From Nonomuraea cavernae (GTDB lineage: Bacteria > Actinomycetota > Actinomycetes > Streptosporangiales > Streptosporangiaceae), in assembly GCF_014646355.1 (NCBI RefSeq), contig NZ_BMNH01000028.1, positions 41,297 through 105,296 of the forward strand: DNA of 64,000 nt, written 5' to 3'. The notes below the pieces were generated by a model that was not told where the DNA came from, ran no database searches, and saw only the letters and a list, made by a program, of their open reading frames with translations. How positions within the stretch are numbered: the first letter of the stretch is position 1; every line of letters starts with the position of its first letter. The position numbers were made by a program, and so were the translations under genes. Of this stretch, positions 34,071 through 43,172 are shown piece after piece.

Positions 34071-34976
34071 CTAGACGCCGACCGGCCTGAGCGGCTCGAC
34101 GCGCGGGGGCAGTGCCAGCCCACGCTCCCGCCACAGCTCGCGCATCCGGTCGGGGTAGTCGGTCACGACGCCGCTCACTCCCAGGTCGAGCATCCGCGCC
34201 GCCAGCCCGGGGTCGTTGACGGTCCACACGGCCACGTCCAGCCCCGCCGCGGCGGCCCGCTCCATCAGCGGCTCGTCCACCATCACATGCTCGGGCGACA
34301 GCGTGGTGGCCCCGGCCTCGCGGGCGGCGGCCGGGATGTCGTCGCCCAGGTCCTCGTGCCAGTGGAGGGTGTCGAGCTCGATCAGCGCGAACCGTCGCGT
34401 GCCGGGCGCCATCGCGGCGGCGTGACCGATGATCCGCCAGTCGAAGCTGAGGATCGCCACGTTGCCGAGCCGCCCGTGGCGGTCGAGCTCGTCGACCACC
34501 AACTCGGTGAACAGCTCGGGATCGGGTGTCAGCTCCGGCCTGGTCGGGTCGGACTTGAGCTCCACGTGCAGTCGCACGCTCTCCGCCTCGTAGGCGTTGA
34601 CCAGGCCGAGCACCGCGCCGAGTGTGGGCATCCGCGTCTCCGGCAGCGTGACCTGGGTCAGCGCGAACGGGTCGTCGGGGTGGCGCGGCAGGCGGGTGCC
34701 GACGTCGAGCGTGCGCAGCTGCGCCAGCGTGAGGAGGTTGATCGGCTTGCCGACGTAGGGGAAGTGCGGATCATCCGGCCTGGCCGGGCGCGTGTCGGCG
34801 CTCGTCACGGCCGAGACCGTGAGGTCGTGCGTGAGCACGAGCCGCCGGTCGGCCGTGAGCGCGACGTCGAGCTCGAGCGCGTCCACTCCGAGCTCCATCG
34901 TGCGGCTCAGACCCGGCAAGGTGTTCTCGGGCCACAGGCCTCTCGCCCCCCGATGACCATGTATCTCAACGCGCAC
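34071..34976 (-). CDS. Glycerophosphodiester phosphodiesterase
   Basis: A 301-aa GDPD-family TIM barrel, hydrolysing glycerophosphodiesters to glycerol 3-phosphate and an alcohol. The catalytic start HGHRGARGLWPENT has both His-Arg elements, DALELDVALTADRRLVLTHD supplies the metal-binding Glu/Asp and His, and ELKSD is the third ligand region. SFDWRIIGHAAAM and AVWTVNDPGLAARMLDLGVSGVVTDYPD are typical late motifs. No signal peptide is seen, so it is cytoplasmic. The GTG at 34976 gives the family N-terminus. It is convergent with corA. Confidence 0.93.
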   Translation of the reverse strand: MRVEIHGHRGARGLWPENTLPGLSRTMELGVDALELDVALTADRRLVLTHDLTVSAVTSADTRPARPDDPHFPYVGKPINLLTLAQLRTLDVGTRLPRHPDDPFALTQVTLPETRMPTLGAVLGLVNAYEAESVRLHVELKSDPTRPELTPDPELFTELVVDELDRHGRLGNVAILSFDWRIIGHAAAMAPGTRRFALIELDTLHWHEDLGDDIPAAAREAGATTLSPEHVMVDEPLMERAAAAGLDVAVWTVNDPGLAARMLDLGVSGVVTDYPDRMRELWRERGLALPPRVEPLRPVGV

Positions 34977-35158
34977 AACCGGGACCCTACCGGGCGCGCG
35001 TCACTATCCCGCACTCCCACGCCGTGCCCTTTTTGTGGGGATACGCCCTAGAGGTACCGATCGAGCGGACACACAGCGCTGTCCCTTGTCCGCTTGCGCA
35101 CGCCTTGCACCGATATATGCCTCGATAAACGTAATCGTCTGGCAATAAGCTGATCCCC

Positions 35159-35806
35159 ATGAGGCAGGCTCTCACCACCGCCCGCCCGGAGACCGTACGG
35201 GCGTGGGTCGACGGATGGGTGATCTCGCGCCAGACCCCCGCCCCGGTGCCGGAGCCCTGGGGCCTCCGCGTCGACGTCGGGCTGCCGGACCACCGGACCC
35301 GCCACATCCTCCCGGACCCCGCTCCCGCCACGCTCCGCCACCTGACGGCCTCGGTGACCACCCCGGGCACCTGGCTCAAGCTCTGCGCCCCCGTGGAAGC
35401 CGTCGCCCCCTGGCTGCCCGCGCCCTGGTCCGTCGAGGAACCGGAGTTCATGATGACCGCCGCGCTGGAGCGGGCGGCCTTCGCGGCGCCGCCCGGCTAC
35501 ACGATGGCCATGACCACCCGCGCCGGGGTCACGGTCGCCCGCCTGCTCACGATGGCCGGCGAGATGGCTGCACGCGGCCAGGTCGTCATCACCGGCCGCA
35601 CGGCGGTCGTCGACCAGGTCGAGACCGCTCCCCAGCACCGCCGGCGCGGTCTGGGCAGCGTCGTCATGACGGCTCTCACGGCCACGGCCGCCGCCTCCGG
35701 CGCCCGCACCGGCGTCCTGGTCGCCACCCCGGCCGGCCGGTCGCTCTACGAGAGCCTCGGCTGGGTCCTGCACACGCCCGTGACGGCCGCCGTACTGCGA
35801 GGCTGA
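35159..35806 (+). CDS. GNAT-family N-acetyltransferase
   Basis: A 215-aa protein with a ~130-residue N-terminal part and a C-terminal GNAT core. Acetyl-CoA-binding motif A is VETAPQHRRRGLGSVVMTALTATAAASG (Q/RxxGxG/A in QHRRRGLG). Motif B includes GVLVATPAGRSLYESLGW. The N-terminal region (RHLTASVTTPGTWLKLCAPVEAVAPW) is not recognised. Substrate unknown. It is convergent with purA; the preceding 180 bp hold no other gene. Confidence 0.82.
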   Translation: MRQALTTARPETVRAWVDGWVISRQTPAPVPEPWGLRVDVGLPDHRTRHILPDPAPATLRHLTASVTTPGTWLKLCAPVEAVAPWLPAPWSVEEPEFMMTAALERAAFAAPPGYTMAMTTRAGVTVARLLTMAGEMAARGQVVITGRTAVVDQVETAPQHRRRGLGSVVMTALTATAAASGARTGVLVATPAGRSLYESLGWVLHTPVTAAVLRG

Positions 35807-35834
35807 CGGCGGCGTCACCGGCGAGGCGGACAGA

Positions 35835-37118
35835 TCAGAGCAGCGGGCGCAGCACCAGCGTGGCGTCGCGGGCCGGGCCGACGCCGACGGCGGAGATCTG
35901 AGCCCCGCTCATCTCCTCCAGCGCCCGCACGTACGCCTGCGCGTTGGGCGGCAGGTCCTCGAAGGACTTGGCCTCCGTGATGTCCTCCTGCCAGCCGGGC
36001 AGCTCCTCGTAGACCGGCTTGGCGTGGTGGAACTCGGTCTGCGTCATCGGGATCTCGTCGTGCCGCACCCCGTCGACCTCGTACGCCACGCAGACCGGGA
36101 TCCGCTCCAGCCCGGACAGCACGTCCAGCTTGGTGAGGAAGAAGTCGGTCACCCCGTTGATCCGGGTCGCGTAACGCGCGATGACGGCGTCGAACCAGCC
36201 GCAGCGGCGGTTGCGGCCGGTGGTGACGCCGTACTCGCCGCCCGTCTGCCGCAGCCACTCGCCCATCTCGTCCTCGAGCTCCGTCGGGAACGGCCCCGAG
36301 CCGACCCGCGTGGTGTAGGCCTTGAGGATGCCGATCACCCGCGTGAGCCGCGTCGGCGCGATGCCCGAGCCCGCGCAGGCGCCGCCCGAGGTGGGCGAGG
36401 ACGAGGTGACGAACGGGTAGGTGCCGTGGTCGATGTCCAGCAACGTGCCCTGGCCGCCTTCGAGCAGCACGAACTTGCCGTCGTCCAGCGCCCGGTTGAG
36501 CACCAGCGAGGTGTCGGCGATGTGCGGACGCAGGCGCTCCGCGTAGCCGAGGTACTCGTCGACGACGGCGCCGGTGTCGATGCCGCGCCGGTTGTAGACC
36601 TTGGTGAGCACCTGGTTCTTCTCGGTCAGCGCGACCTCGATCTTCTTGGCCAGGATGCCGGGGTCGAGCAGGTCCTGGACCCGCACGCCCATCCGGTAGA
36701 TCTTGTCGCCGTAGGCCGGGCCGATGCCACGGCCGGTCGTGCCGATCTTGGCCTTGCCCAGGTAGCGTTCGGTGACCTTGTCCAGGGCCTTGTGGTGGGG
36801 CATGATCAGGTGCGCGTTGGCCGAGATCAGCAGCCGGTCGGCGGAGATGCCGCGCGCGGCCAGCCCGTCGATCTCCTTCAGCAGCACCGCGGGGTCGATC
36901 ACCACGCCGTTGCCGATCACCGGCACGACGTCGGGCGACAGGATCCCGGTGGGCAGCAGGTGCAGGGCGTATTTCTGGTCGCCGATGACCACGGTGTGGC
37001 CCGCGTTGTTGCCACCCTGATAGCGAACGACGTAATCGACATCGCCACCGAGCAGGTCGGTGGCCTTGCCCTTGCCCTCATCGCCCCACTGGGCACCCAC
37101 GAGAACGACAGCCGGCAT
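35835..37118 (-). CDS. purA: Adenylosuccinate synthetase
   Basis: A 427-aa GTP-dependent enzyme converting IMP + Asp to adenylosuccinate, the first AMP-specific step. It begins VVLVGAQWGDEGKGKATDLLG, has RYQGGNNAGHTVV, GTTGRGIGPAYGDK, LLEGGQGTLLDIDHGTYPFVTSS, the RNRRCGWFD loop and TKLDVLSGL. Length is standard. It lies downstream of a DUF3151 gene on the same strand but is separated from it by an intrinsic terminator at 37138-37173. Confidence 0.97.
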   Translation of the reverse strand: MPAVVLVGAQWGDEGKGKATDLLGGDVDYVVRYQGGNNAGHTVVIGDQKYALHLLPTGILSPDVVPVIGNGVVIDPAVLLKEIDGLAARGISADRLLISANAHLIMPHHKALDKVTERYLGKAKIGTTGRGIGPAYGDKIYRMGVRVQDLLDPGILAKKIEVALTEKNQVLTKVYNRRGIDTGAVVDEYLGYAERLRPHIADTSLVLNRALDDGKFVLLEGGQGTLLDIDHGTYPFVTSSSPTSGGACAGSGIAPTRLTRVIGILKAYTTRVGSGPFPTELEDEMGEWLRQTGGEYGVTTGRNRRCGWFDAVIARYATRINGVTDFFLTKLDVLSGLERIPVCVAYEVDGVRHDEIPMTQTEFHHAKPVYEELPGWQEDITEAKSFEDLPPNAQAYVRALEEMSGAQISAVGVGPARDATLVLRPLL

Positions 37119-37137
37119 GGTTCTAGTCTCCCGAGCA

Positions 37138-37173
37138 CAAAACGAAACCCCTGGCGCAAGCGCGACAGGGGCT
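37138..37173 (-). terminator. Rho-independent terminator after DUF3151 gene
   Basis: On the minus strand GCCCCTG (about 37166-37172) pairs with CAGGGG (37148-37153), enclosing a smaller GCGC/GCGC stem. It is followed by TTTCGTTTT, a proper T-rich tail. The hairpin sits between the DUF3151 stop (37218) and the purA start (37118). Confidence 0.75.
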
Positions 37174-37217
37174 CTTGCGTGCAGAGACTACCTGAGTCGA
37201 CCCATTCGTCCCAAGCG

Positions 37218-37628
37218 CTAGTTCTTGGTCAGCGCGTCGTACGCCGCCTCGTCGCTGTCGCGGAGGAACTGCATGCACCGCTCGGCCTCGTCCTTCTCGC
37301 CGATGGCCTGGGCCGCCCTGGCGAGGGAGTAGAGGCAGCGCAGGAAGCCGCGGTTGGGCTCGTGGTCCCAGGGCACGGGCCCATGGCCCTTCCAGCCGCT
37401 GCGGCGCAACTGGTCGAGCCCGCGGTGATATCCGGTGCGGGCGAAAGCGTAGGAGGTGACGGCGTGACCCTGCGCGAAGTACTCCTCAGCGAGTGTCGCC
37501 CAGGCCGCCGGATAGGCGGGGAAACGGGCCGCGATGTCGGCGGCCTTGACACCGGACTCGAGCGCCTCCCTGGCCTCGGGCAGGTCCGGCAGGTGAGTCG
37601 GGGGAGGCCCGGCGAGAAGGTTATCCAT
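37218..37628 (-). CDS. DUF3151 family protein
   Basis: A 136-aa soluble helical protein of the actinobacterial DUF3151 family. Its N-terminus (NLLAGPPPTHLP) and the stretch AYPAAWATLAEEYFAQGHAVTSYAFARTGYHRGLDQLRRSGWKGHGPVPWDHEPNRGFLRCL are typical and look tetratricopeptide-like. Its function is not established; genes of this family commonly neighbour fba, as here. ATG at 37628 is chosen; TATGAC lies seven bases before it on the minus strand, a leaderless pattern. A terminator follows. Confidence 0.85.
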   Translation of the reverse strand: MDNLLAGPPPTHLPDLPEAREALESGVKAADIAARFPAYPAAWATLAEEYFAQGHAVTSYAFARTGYHRGLDQLRRSGWKGHGPVPWDHEPNRGFLRCLYSLARAAQAIGEKDEAERCMQFLRDSDEAAYDALTKN

Positions 37629-37662
37629 AGGACAAGTCATACCCGCCGGGCCCCGAGCGTGG

Positions 37663-38685
<1,023 letters not shown>

Positions 38686-38818
38686 GACTCATCTCCCTGA
38701 AGAGTGCGGGCTTCGCACAGCCCAGTATCTCGGCTCCGCTACCCCAGGCGGTAGTGACGACGCGCCTTGACGCCGGTCGCCGCCCGTATCGGCCTCCGCC
38801 GGCCCCGCCTGATCCGGG

Positions 38819-38830
38819 TAGGCTCAGCCC
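38819..38830 (+). promoter_or_regulatory. Leaderless-type -10 element
   Basis: TAGGCT (38819-38824), then six bases, then the GTG start at 38831. Confidence 0.45.
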
Positions 38831-39541
38831 GTGGACTCGCTCTTGAATCTCCTCGACCCGACATGGTGGCTCACCATCCTCGGCGCCTTCGCGACCGTCG
38901 GTGTGCTGGCCATCATCTTCGCCGAGACGGGTCTGTTGCTCGGCTTCTTCCTGCCGGGCGACTCGCTGCTGGTCGCCGCGGGGATCTTCAGCTCCGTGTC
39001 GGTGGCTCAGGGGATGGGGATCGAGCCCCTCTCACTTCCGGTGCTGCTGATCGGCACCCCGATCTGCGCGATCGCCGGCGCCCAGCTCGGCCACTGGCTC
39101 GGCGCGAGGTTCGGCCGCAGACTCTTCGACAAGCCCGATTCGCGGCTGTTCAAGAGGGAGCACGTCGTCCGGGCGGAGGTGTTCTTCGAGAAGTTCGGGC
39201 CGGCCAAGGCCGTGGTGCTCGCCCGGTTCGTGCCGATCGTCCGCACCTTCATGAACCCCGTCGCGGGCGTGCTGGAGATGCCGCCCAAGCGGTTCTTCCT
39301 CTGGAACGTCGTCGGGGCCCTGGTGTGGGTCGAGAGCCTGGTCCTGCTCGGCCACTTCCTCGGCAGCAGGGTCGATCCCAAGCAGATCGACAAGTACATC
39401 CTGCCGGGTGTCTTCCTCATCGTGCTGATCTCGTTGATCCCCATCTTCGTCGAGTTCGTCAAGGGCCGCCGGATGGCCAAGGCCGTGCCCGTGCCCACCG
39501 GCAAGCATCACCGGGTCCGTCCGGGCGCTGACGGCCCGTAG
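38831..39541 (+). CDS. DedA/SNARE-associated family membrane protein
   Basis: A 236-aa DedA family protein; members flip undecaprenyl phosphate or phospholipids across the membrane. About five hydrophobic segments are visible (residues ~10-35, 45-60, 70-85, 150-175 and 195-215). Family motifs include FAETGLLLGFFLPGDSLLVAAG and FFEKFGPAKAVVLARFVPIVRTFMNPVAG. The GTG start is supported by a -10 element six bases upstream (leaderless). A basic C-terminal tail is cytoplasmic. Confidence 0.9.
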   Translation: MDSLLNLLDPTWWLTILGAFATVGVLAIIFAETGLLLGFFLPGDSLLVAAGIFSSVSVAQGMGIEPLSLPVLLIGTPICAIAGAQLGHWLGARFGRRLFDKPDSRLFKREHVVRAEVFFEKFGPAKAVVLARFVPIVRTFMNPVAGVLEMPPKRFFLWNVVGALVWVESLVLLGHFLGSRVDPKQIDKYILPGVFLIVLISLIPIFVEFVKGRRMAKAVPVPTGKHHRVRPGADGP

Positions 39542-39565
39542 CCAGACCCCGGCCGACCGGCGCGA

Positions 39566-39577
39566 TACCCTCCCTGT
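39566..39577 (+). promoter_or_regulatory. Leaderless-type -10 element
   Basis: TACCCT (39566-39571), then six bases, then the GTG start at 39578. Confidence 0.45.
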
Positions 39578-39997
39578 GTGGGACGCCACAGGTCAGATCC
39601 GATGGGCATCGCCCGCCTCTCGCTCGCCGTCCTGGCGGTCGTCGGCGTGGTCGGGCTGCTGGTCCTCGGCGGTCGTGCGCTGATCACCTCGTTCGACACG
39701 CCCCAGGAGTCGCCCGAGGCGCTGCGCGCCACCGCGAGGGCCACGGCGAGCGTGCCGGTGCCGACCGTCCACATCGTGTGCGCGGCCGACACCTGCCCGC
39801 TGGTCACGGTCCGGGTGCCGGGCGGCGACGTGCTGCAATACCGCGACATGACGAGGGGCGAAGAGGTCAGCTACTTCGAACCCGAGCTGGACGTGGTCCT
39901 CGCCGACGCCTCGTCGGTCCGTGTCACCGAGAACGGCGAGCCGCGCGCTCCGGGACAGCCCGGCAAGCGGGAGGCGTTCACAGTCCGAGGTCGGTGA
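39578..39997 (+). CDS. Single-span membrane protein with RodZ-C-like (DUF4115) domain
   Basis: A 139-aa protein. One span at ~10-33 (ARLSLAVLAVVGVVGLLVLGG), an Ala/Thr-rich linker, then a beta-rich outer domain. Its pattern (PLVTVRVPGGDVLQYRDMTRGEEVSYFEP, VVLADASSVRVTENG, PGKREAFTV) matches the C-terminal domain of RodZ (DUF4115), but no N-terminal HTH is present. ICAADTC-like Cys may form a disulphide. Its stop region overlaps the convergent pyrE end by 20 bp. Role unknown, possibly envelope-associated. Confidence 0.65.
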   Translation: MGRHRSDPMGIARLSLAVLAVVGVVGLLVLGGRALITSFDTPQESPEALRATARATASVPVPTVHIVCAADTCPLVTVRVPGGDVLQYRDMTRGEEVSYFEPELDVVLADASSVRVTENGEPRAPGQPGKREAFTVRGR

Positions 39998-40511
39998 GCG
40001 TGAAGGCGGTGCGGTAGGTCAGCCCCTCCTCGGCGAGGCGCGGGGCCGCCCCGCGCTCGACGATGGTGGCGACGCCCACCACCTCGGCGCCCGCCTCGCG
40101 CAGCGCCTCGACGGCCGTCATCACCGAGCCGCCGGTGGTCGAGGTGTCCTCGACCGCGAGCACCCGGCGACCCCGCACGTCGGGCCCCTCGACCCGGCGC
40201 TGCAGGCCGTGCTGCTTCTGCTCCTTGCGGACCACGAACGCGTCGAGCGCCTGTCCGCGGGCCGCGGCGGCGTGCAGCATGGCAGCGGCCACCGGGTCGG
40301 CGCCGAGCGTCAGACCGCCCACGGCGTCGTAGTCGAGGTCGGCCGTGATGTCCAGCATCACCCTGCCGACCAGGGGCGCGGCCACGCTGTCCAGCGTGAT
40401 CCGGCGCAGGTCGAGGTAGAAGTCGGCCTCCTGCCCGGAGGAGAGCACCACTCTGCCGTGGACGACGGCCTTCTTGTTGATCTCGGCCAGGAGGTTGTCA
40501 CGATCCGTCAT
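39978..40511 (-). CDS. pyrE: Orotate phosphoribosyltransferase
   Basis: A 177-aa type I PRTase converting orotate + PRPP to OMP in pyrimidine synthesis. It contains FYLDLRRITLD, VGGLTLGADPVAAAML, FVVRKEQKQHGLQRRVEG (catalytic Lys loop) and the PRPP motif VLAVEDTSTTGGSVMTAVEALREAG. Length fits the short actinobacterial form. The ATG at 40511 is preceded on the minus strand by TAGGCT and seven bases, a leaderless pattern. It overlaps the convergent membrane-protein gene at its end. Confidence 0.95.
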   Translation of the reverse strand: MTDRDNLLAEINKKAVVHGRVVLSSGQEADFYLDLRRITLDSVAAPLVGRVMLDITADLDYDAVGGLTLGADPVAAAMLHAAAARGQALDAFVVRKEQKQHGLQRRVEGPDVRGRRVLAVEDTSTTGGSVMTAVEALREAGAEVVGVATIVERGAAPRLAEEGLTYRTAFTLTDLGL

Positions 40512-40642
40512 GCCTTCCAGCCTAGGGGCCTGATCAGGTGAGACTCGCTGCCGCCCGGAGGTAAAGCCCGGCCATCGGTTTAGCCGGTGCGATGGATGCG
40601 GAATGATTGCGCGTGGCAACTCTACGTAATGATGAGGTAACG

Positions 40643-43003
40643 ATGAGTGCGCAGTCAGTGCGGAGCGACGCGGATCTGCTCCATGCGGTCAGGGAGGGTG
40701 ACGCCGCCGCCTACGGAGAGCTCTACCAGCGCCACGTCGTGGCGGCCCGCTCGCTCGCCCGCCAGCTCGTCAGGGGGGAGGCGGAGGTCGAGGACGCGGT
40801 GGCCGAGTCGTTCACCAAGATCCTTGACCTGGTCGGCCGCGGCGGCGGGCCGGCGGCGGGGTTCCGCACCTACCTGCTCACGGTGGTGCGGCGCACGGTC
40901 TACGACCGCACCCGCATCGAGAGCCGTCAGGTGACGACGGGCGAGATCGAGAGCTTCGACCCGGGCGTGCCGTTCGCCGATCCGGCGGTCGCCGGGCTCG
41001 AGAGGTCGCTGATCGCGAGGGCGTTCCAGTCTCTGCCGGAGCGGTGGCGGGCGGTCCTCTGGCACACCGAGGTCGAGAGCGCCAAGGCCGCCGAGGTCGC
41101 GCCGCTGCTCGGTCTGTCGCCCAACGGCGTCGCGGCCCTCGCCTGCCGGGCCCGCGAGGGGCTGCGCCAGGCCTACCTCCAGATGCACCTGGCCGTCCCG
41201 CCGCGGCCGGTCTGCCGGCCGGTGCTGGGCAAGATGGGGGCCCATGTCCGGGGCAGGCTGGGCAGGCGCGACTCCAGGGTGGTGGCTCAGCACGTGAGCC
41301 ACTGCCCCGACTGCCGCGCGGTGATGACCGAGCTGTCCGGCGTCGACCAGGGGTTGCGCACGGTCGTCGGCCCCTTGATGCTCGGCGCGGCCTTCACCGG
41401 CTACGTCGCGGCCATGACCGGGGGCGTCGCGCGCTCGCGCGGCCGGGCGCGGTGGCCGCCTTCGCGCCGACGCGGCCTGACCCGGTGGCCGCCTTCGCGC
41501 CCGCGCGGTCTGACCCGCCGGCCCGTGGCGCTGGCGGGTGGCACGGCCCTGGCCGTCGTCGCTGCCGCCGCGTTACTGCTGGTCTCCGGCGAGCAGGCGG
41601 AGGAGCGGCTCGCCCAGCCCATGGCCGCCCTCCAGCCGCCGCCCATCCCCCGGGTGGCGGAGCTCGCGGAGTCCACGCCGGTGCCGCCGCCCGTCTCCGG
41701 CCGCGAGCCGGTCAGCTCAGGGCGGCCCCGCCTGCGCGCGGCGGTCGGGCCGCTCGGCGCGCTGGTCCGCGGCCGTCCGGGCCTCGTGGGCGTACGCCTG
41801 AGCAACCCGGGCGAGGGGCCGAGCCAGGTGGTCGAGGCCGTGGTCGGCCTGCCCTCGGGCGTCACCCCGGTCCCGGCGGGCAGGCGCGGCGGCGGGGCCG
41901 GTCTGCTCCAACCGGTGGGGCCGGCCGACGGCTGGAGGTGCCGGGCCGCGGCCGGGAGCGCCAGGTGTATCAGAGGCCCGCTCGCGGCCGGCCGGTCCAC
42001 GGCCGTGTTCCTGCGCGTCCAGGTCGCCGCCCTCGCCCCGGCCGGCGCCGGGCCGTCCCTGTCCGTACGGTCAGGTTCGCTGGGCGTCAGTGGGCAGAGC
42101 GCCTCGGGCGTGCGGTCCACCGGGGCGCCCGCCAGATTCGCCGCCGACGGCGAGGTGACGGTCCGGGCGGTCGGCAACTCCCTGCTGAGCTGCCCCACCG
42201 ACCACTACGGCTGCGCGGAGGCCGCCGCCCGGCGCGGCGACCGGCGCGACAACGATCAGTGGCCGATGGTGGCGGTCGATCATGACAGGTCGGCCGCCAC
42301 CGAGGCCTCCAGCGCCGCCACGCTGCGCCTGCCGAGGGCCGGACGGGTGGCGTGGGCCGGGCTCTACTGGTCGGCGAGCGCCGCGGTCGCCGGACCGATC
42401 AAGATCAGGCCGCCGGGGCGCCGGGGCTACGTATCGATCCGGCCCGACGAGGTGCTGGCCCGGGAGCTGCCCTCGGGCCCTGTCTACCAGGCGTTCGCCG
42501 ACGTCACCGGGCTGGTCGGCGGCGCCGCGAAGGCGGGGGAGTGGTGGGCGGCCGATGTGCCCATGCAGCCGGGGATCGCGCGTTACGCGGGGTGGAGCCT
42601 GGTGGTCGTCACGACGGATCCGGCCCAGCCCTACAGCCGCGCCGTCGTGCTCGATCCGGCCGCGGTGGCCGGCGGCGGGCAGCGGCTGGTGCGGATGCCG
42701 TTGAGCGGGCTGGGCCGGCCGGCGGCTCCCGCCCGGATCGAGCTGGTGGCCTGGGAGGGTGACGCCGGGCTCGGCGGCGAGGCCGTCTCGGTGGGGTCGG
42801 GGCCGCTGGTGCCCGCCGGTGGTGACCGCGATCCGGCCGACGTCTTCGACGGCTCGGCCAATGGTGCGCGGGGGACGGCGTTCGGTGTCGACGTCGACTC
42901 CTTCAGCGCCAGACTGGGCCGGGCTCCCGCGCTGACGATCGCCACGACGAAGGACGCGGTCCTGCTGGGGGTCGCCGCCATAAGCGTTCGGATAGACCAG
43001 TGA
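40643..43003 (+). CDS. Membrane-anchored ECF sigma factor with extracytoplasmic domain
   Basis: A 786-aa fusion. Residues ~8-190 are an ECF sigma factor: region 2 (DADLLHAVREGDAAAYGELYQRHV), then region 4 (RAFQSLPERWRAVLWHTEVESAKAAEVAPLLGLSPNGVAALACRAREGLRQ). At ~215-222 VSHCPDC is a zinc-finger anti-sigma-like motif. A basic stretch with two 11-residue repeats (RWPPSRxRGLT) precedes one span (~293-315). A ~460-residue outer part begins with a CARDB/DUF11-like domain and ends in a beta-rich domain (AGWSLVVVTTDPAQPYSRAVVL, IELVAWEGDAGLGGEAVSVG) of the kind found in secreted actinomycete surface proteins. It resembles the large ECF groups with built-in sensory C-termini (ECF53-like). ATG at 40643 follows GATGAGG; TTG at 40607 is less likely. 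Confidence 0.85.
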   Translation: MSAQSVRSDADLLHAVREGDAAAYGELYQRHVVAARSLARQLVRGEAEVEDAVAESFTKILDLVGRGGGPAAGFRTYLLTVVRRTVYDRTRIESRQVTTGEIESFDPGVPFADPAVAGLERSLIARAFQSLPERWRAVLWHTEVESAKAAEVAPLLGLSPNGVAALACRAREGLRQAYLQMHLAVPPRPVCRPVLGKMGAHVRGRLGRRDSRVVAQHVSHCPDCRAVMTELSGVDQGLRTVVGPLMLGAAFTGYVAAMTGGVARSRGRARWPPSRRRGLTRWPPSRPRGLTRRPVALAGGTALAVVAAAALLLVSGEQAEERLAQPMAALQPPPIPRVAELAESTPVPPPVSGREPVSSGRPRLRAAVGPLGALVRGRPGLVGVRLSNPGEGPSQVVEAVVGLPSGVTPVPAGRRGGGAGLLQPVGPADGWRCRAAAGSARCIRGPLAAGRSTAVFLRVQVAALAPAGAGPSLSVRSGSLGVSGQSASGVRSTGAPARFAADGEVTVRAVGNSLLSCPTDHYGCAEAAARRGDRRDNDQWPMVAVDHDRSAATEASSAATLRLPRAGRVAWAGLYWSASAAVAGPIKIRPPGRRGYVSIRPDEVLARELPSGPVYQAFADVTGLVGGAAKAGEWWAADVPMQPGIARYAGWSLVVVTTDPAQPYSRAVVLDPAAVAGGGQRLVRMPLSGLGRPAAPARIELVAWEGDAGLGGEAVSVGSGPLVPAGGDRDPADVFDGSANGARGTAFGVDVDSFSARLGRAPALTIATTKDAVLLGVAAISVRIDQ

Positions 43004-43121
43004 CTTTAATCAGGACAAACTGGTACGGTCCACCTAAATGGGCGGGCGTAATGTCAATCGTCGGGATTAACCCTCGCGCGATCACCCCCTTTCATTACTC
43101 TGAGAGAGGGCCGCCGAGTCC

Positions 43122-43142
43122 GGCTCTGACGGTGACAGAGCC
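43122..43142 (+). other. 5'-leader hairpin before the NYN gene
   Basis: GGCTCTG (43122-43128) and CAGAGCC (43136-43142) form a perfect 7-bp stem with a 7-nt loop, 30 bp before the GTG at 43173 and 118 bp after the sigma-factor stop. No T-run follows, so an mRNA leader structure is as likely as a terminator. Confidence 0.35.
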
Positions 43143-43172
43143 AGTGAGGTCGGACCCATCAGGAAAGGGGCG

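Noticed and set aside
35020..35158. Regulatory structure upstream of the GNAT gene
   Set aside because: AT-rich for this genome and probably a promoter, but no repeat, hairpin or clear -35/-10 pair could be fixed.
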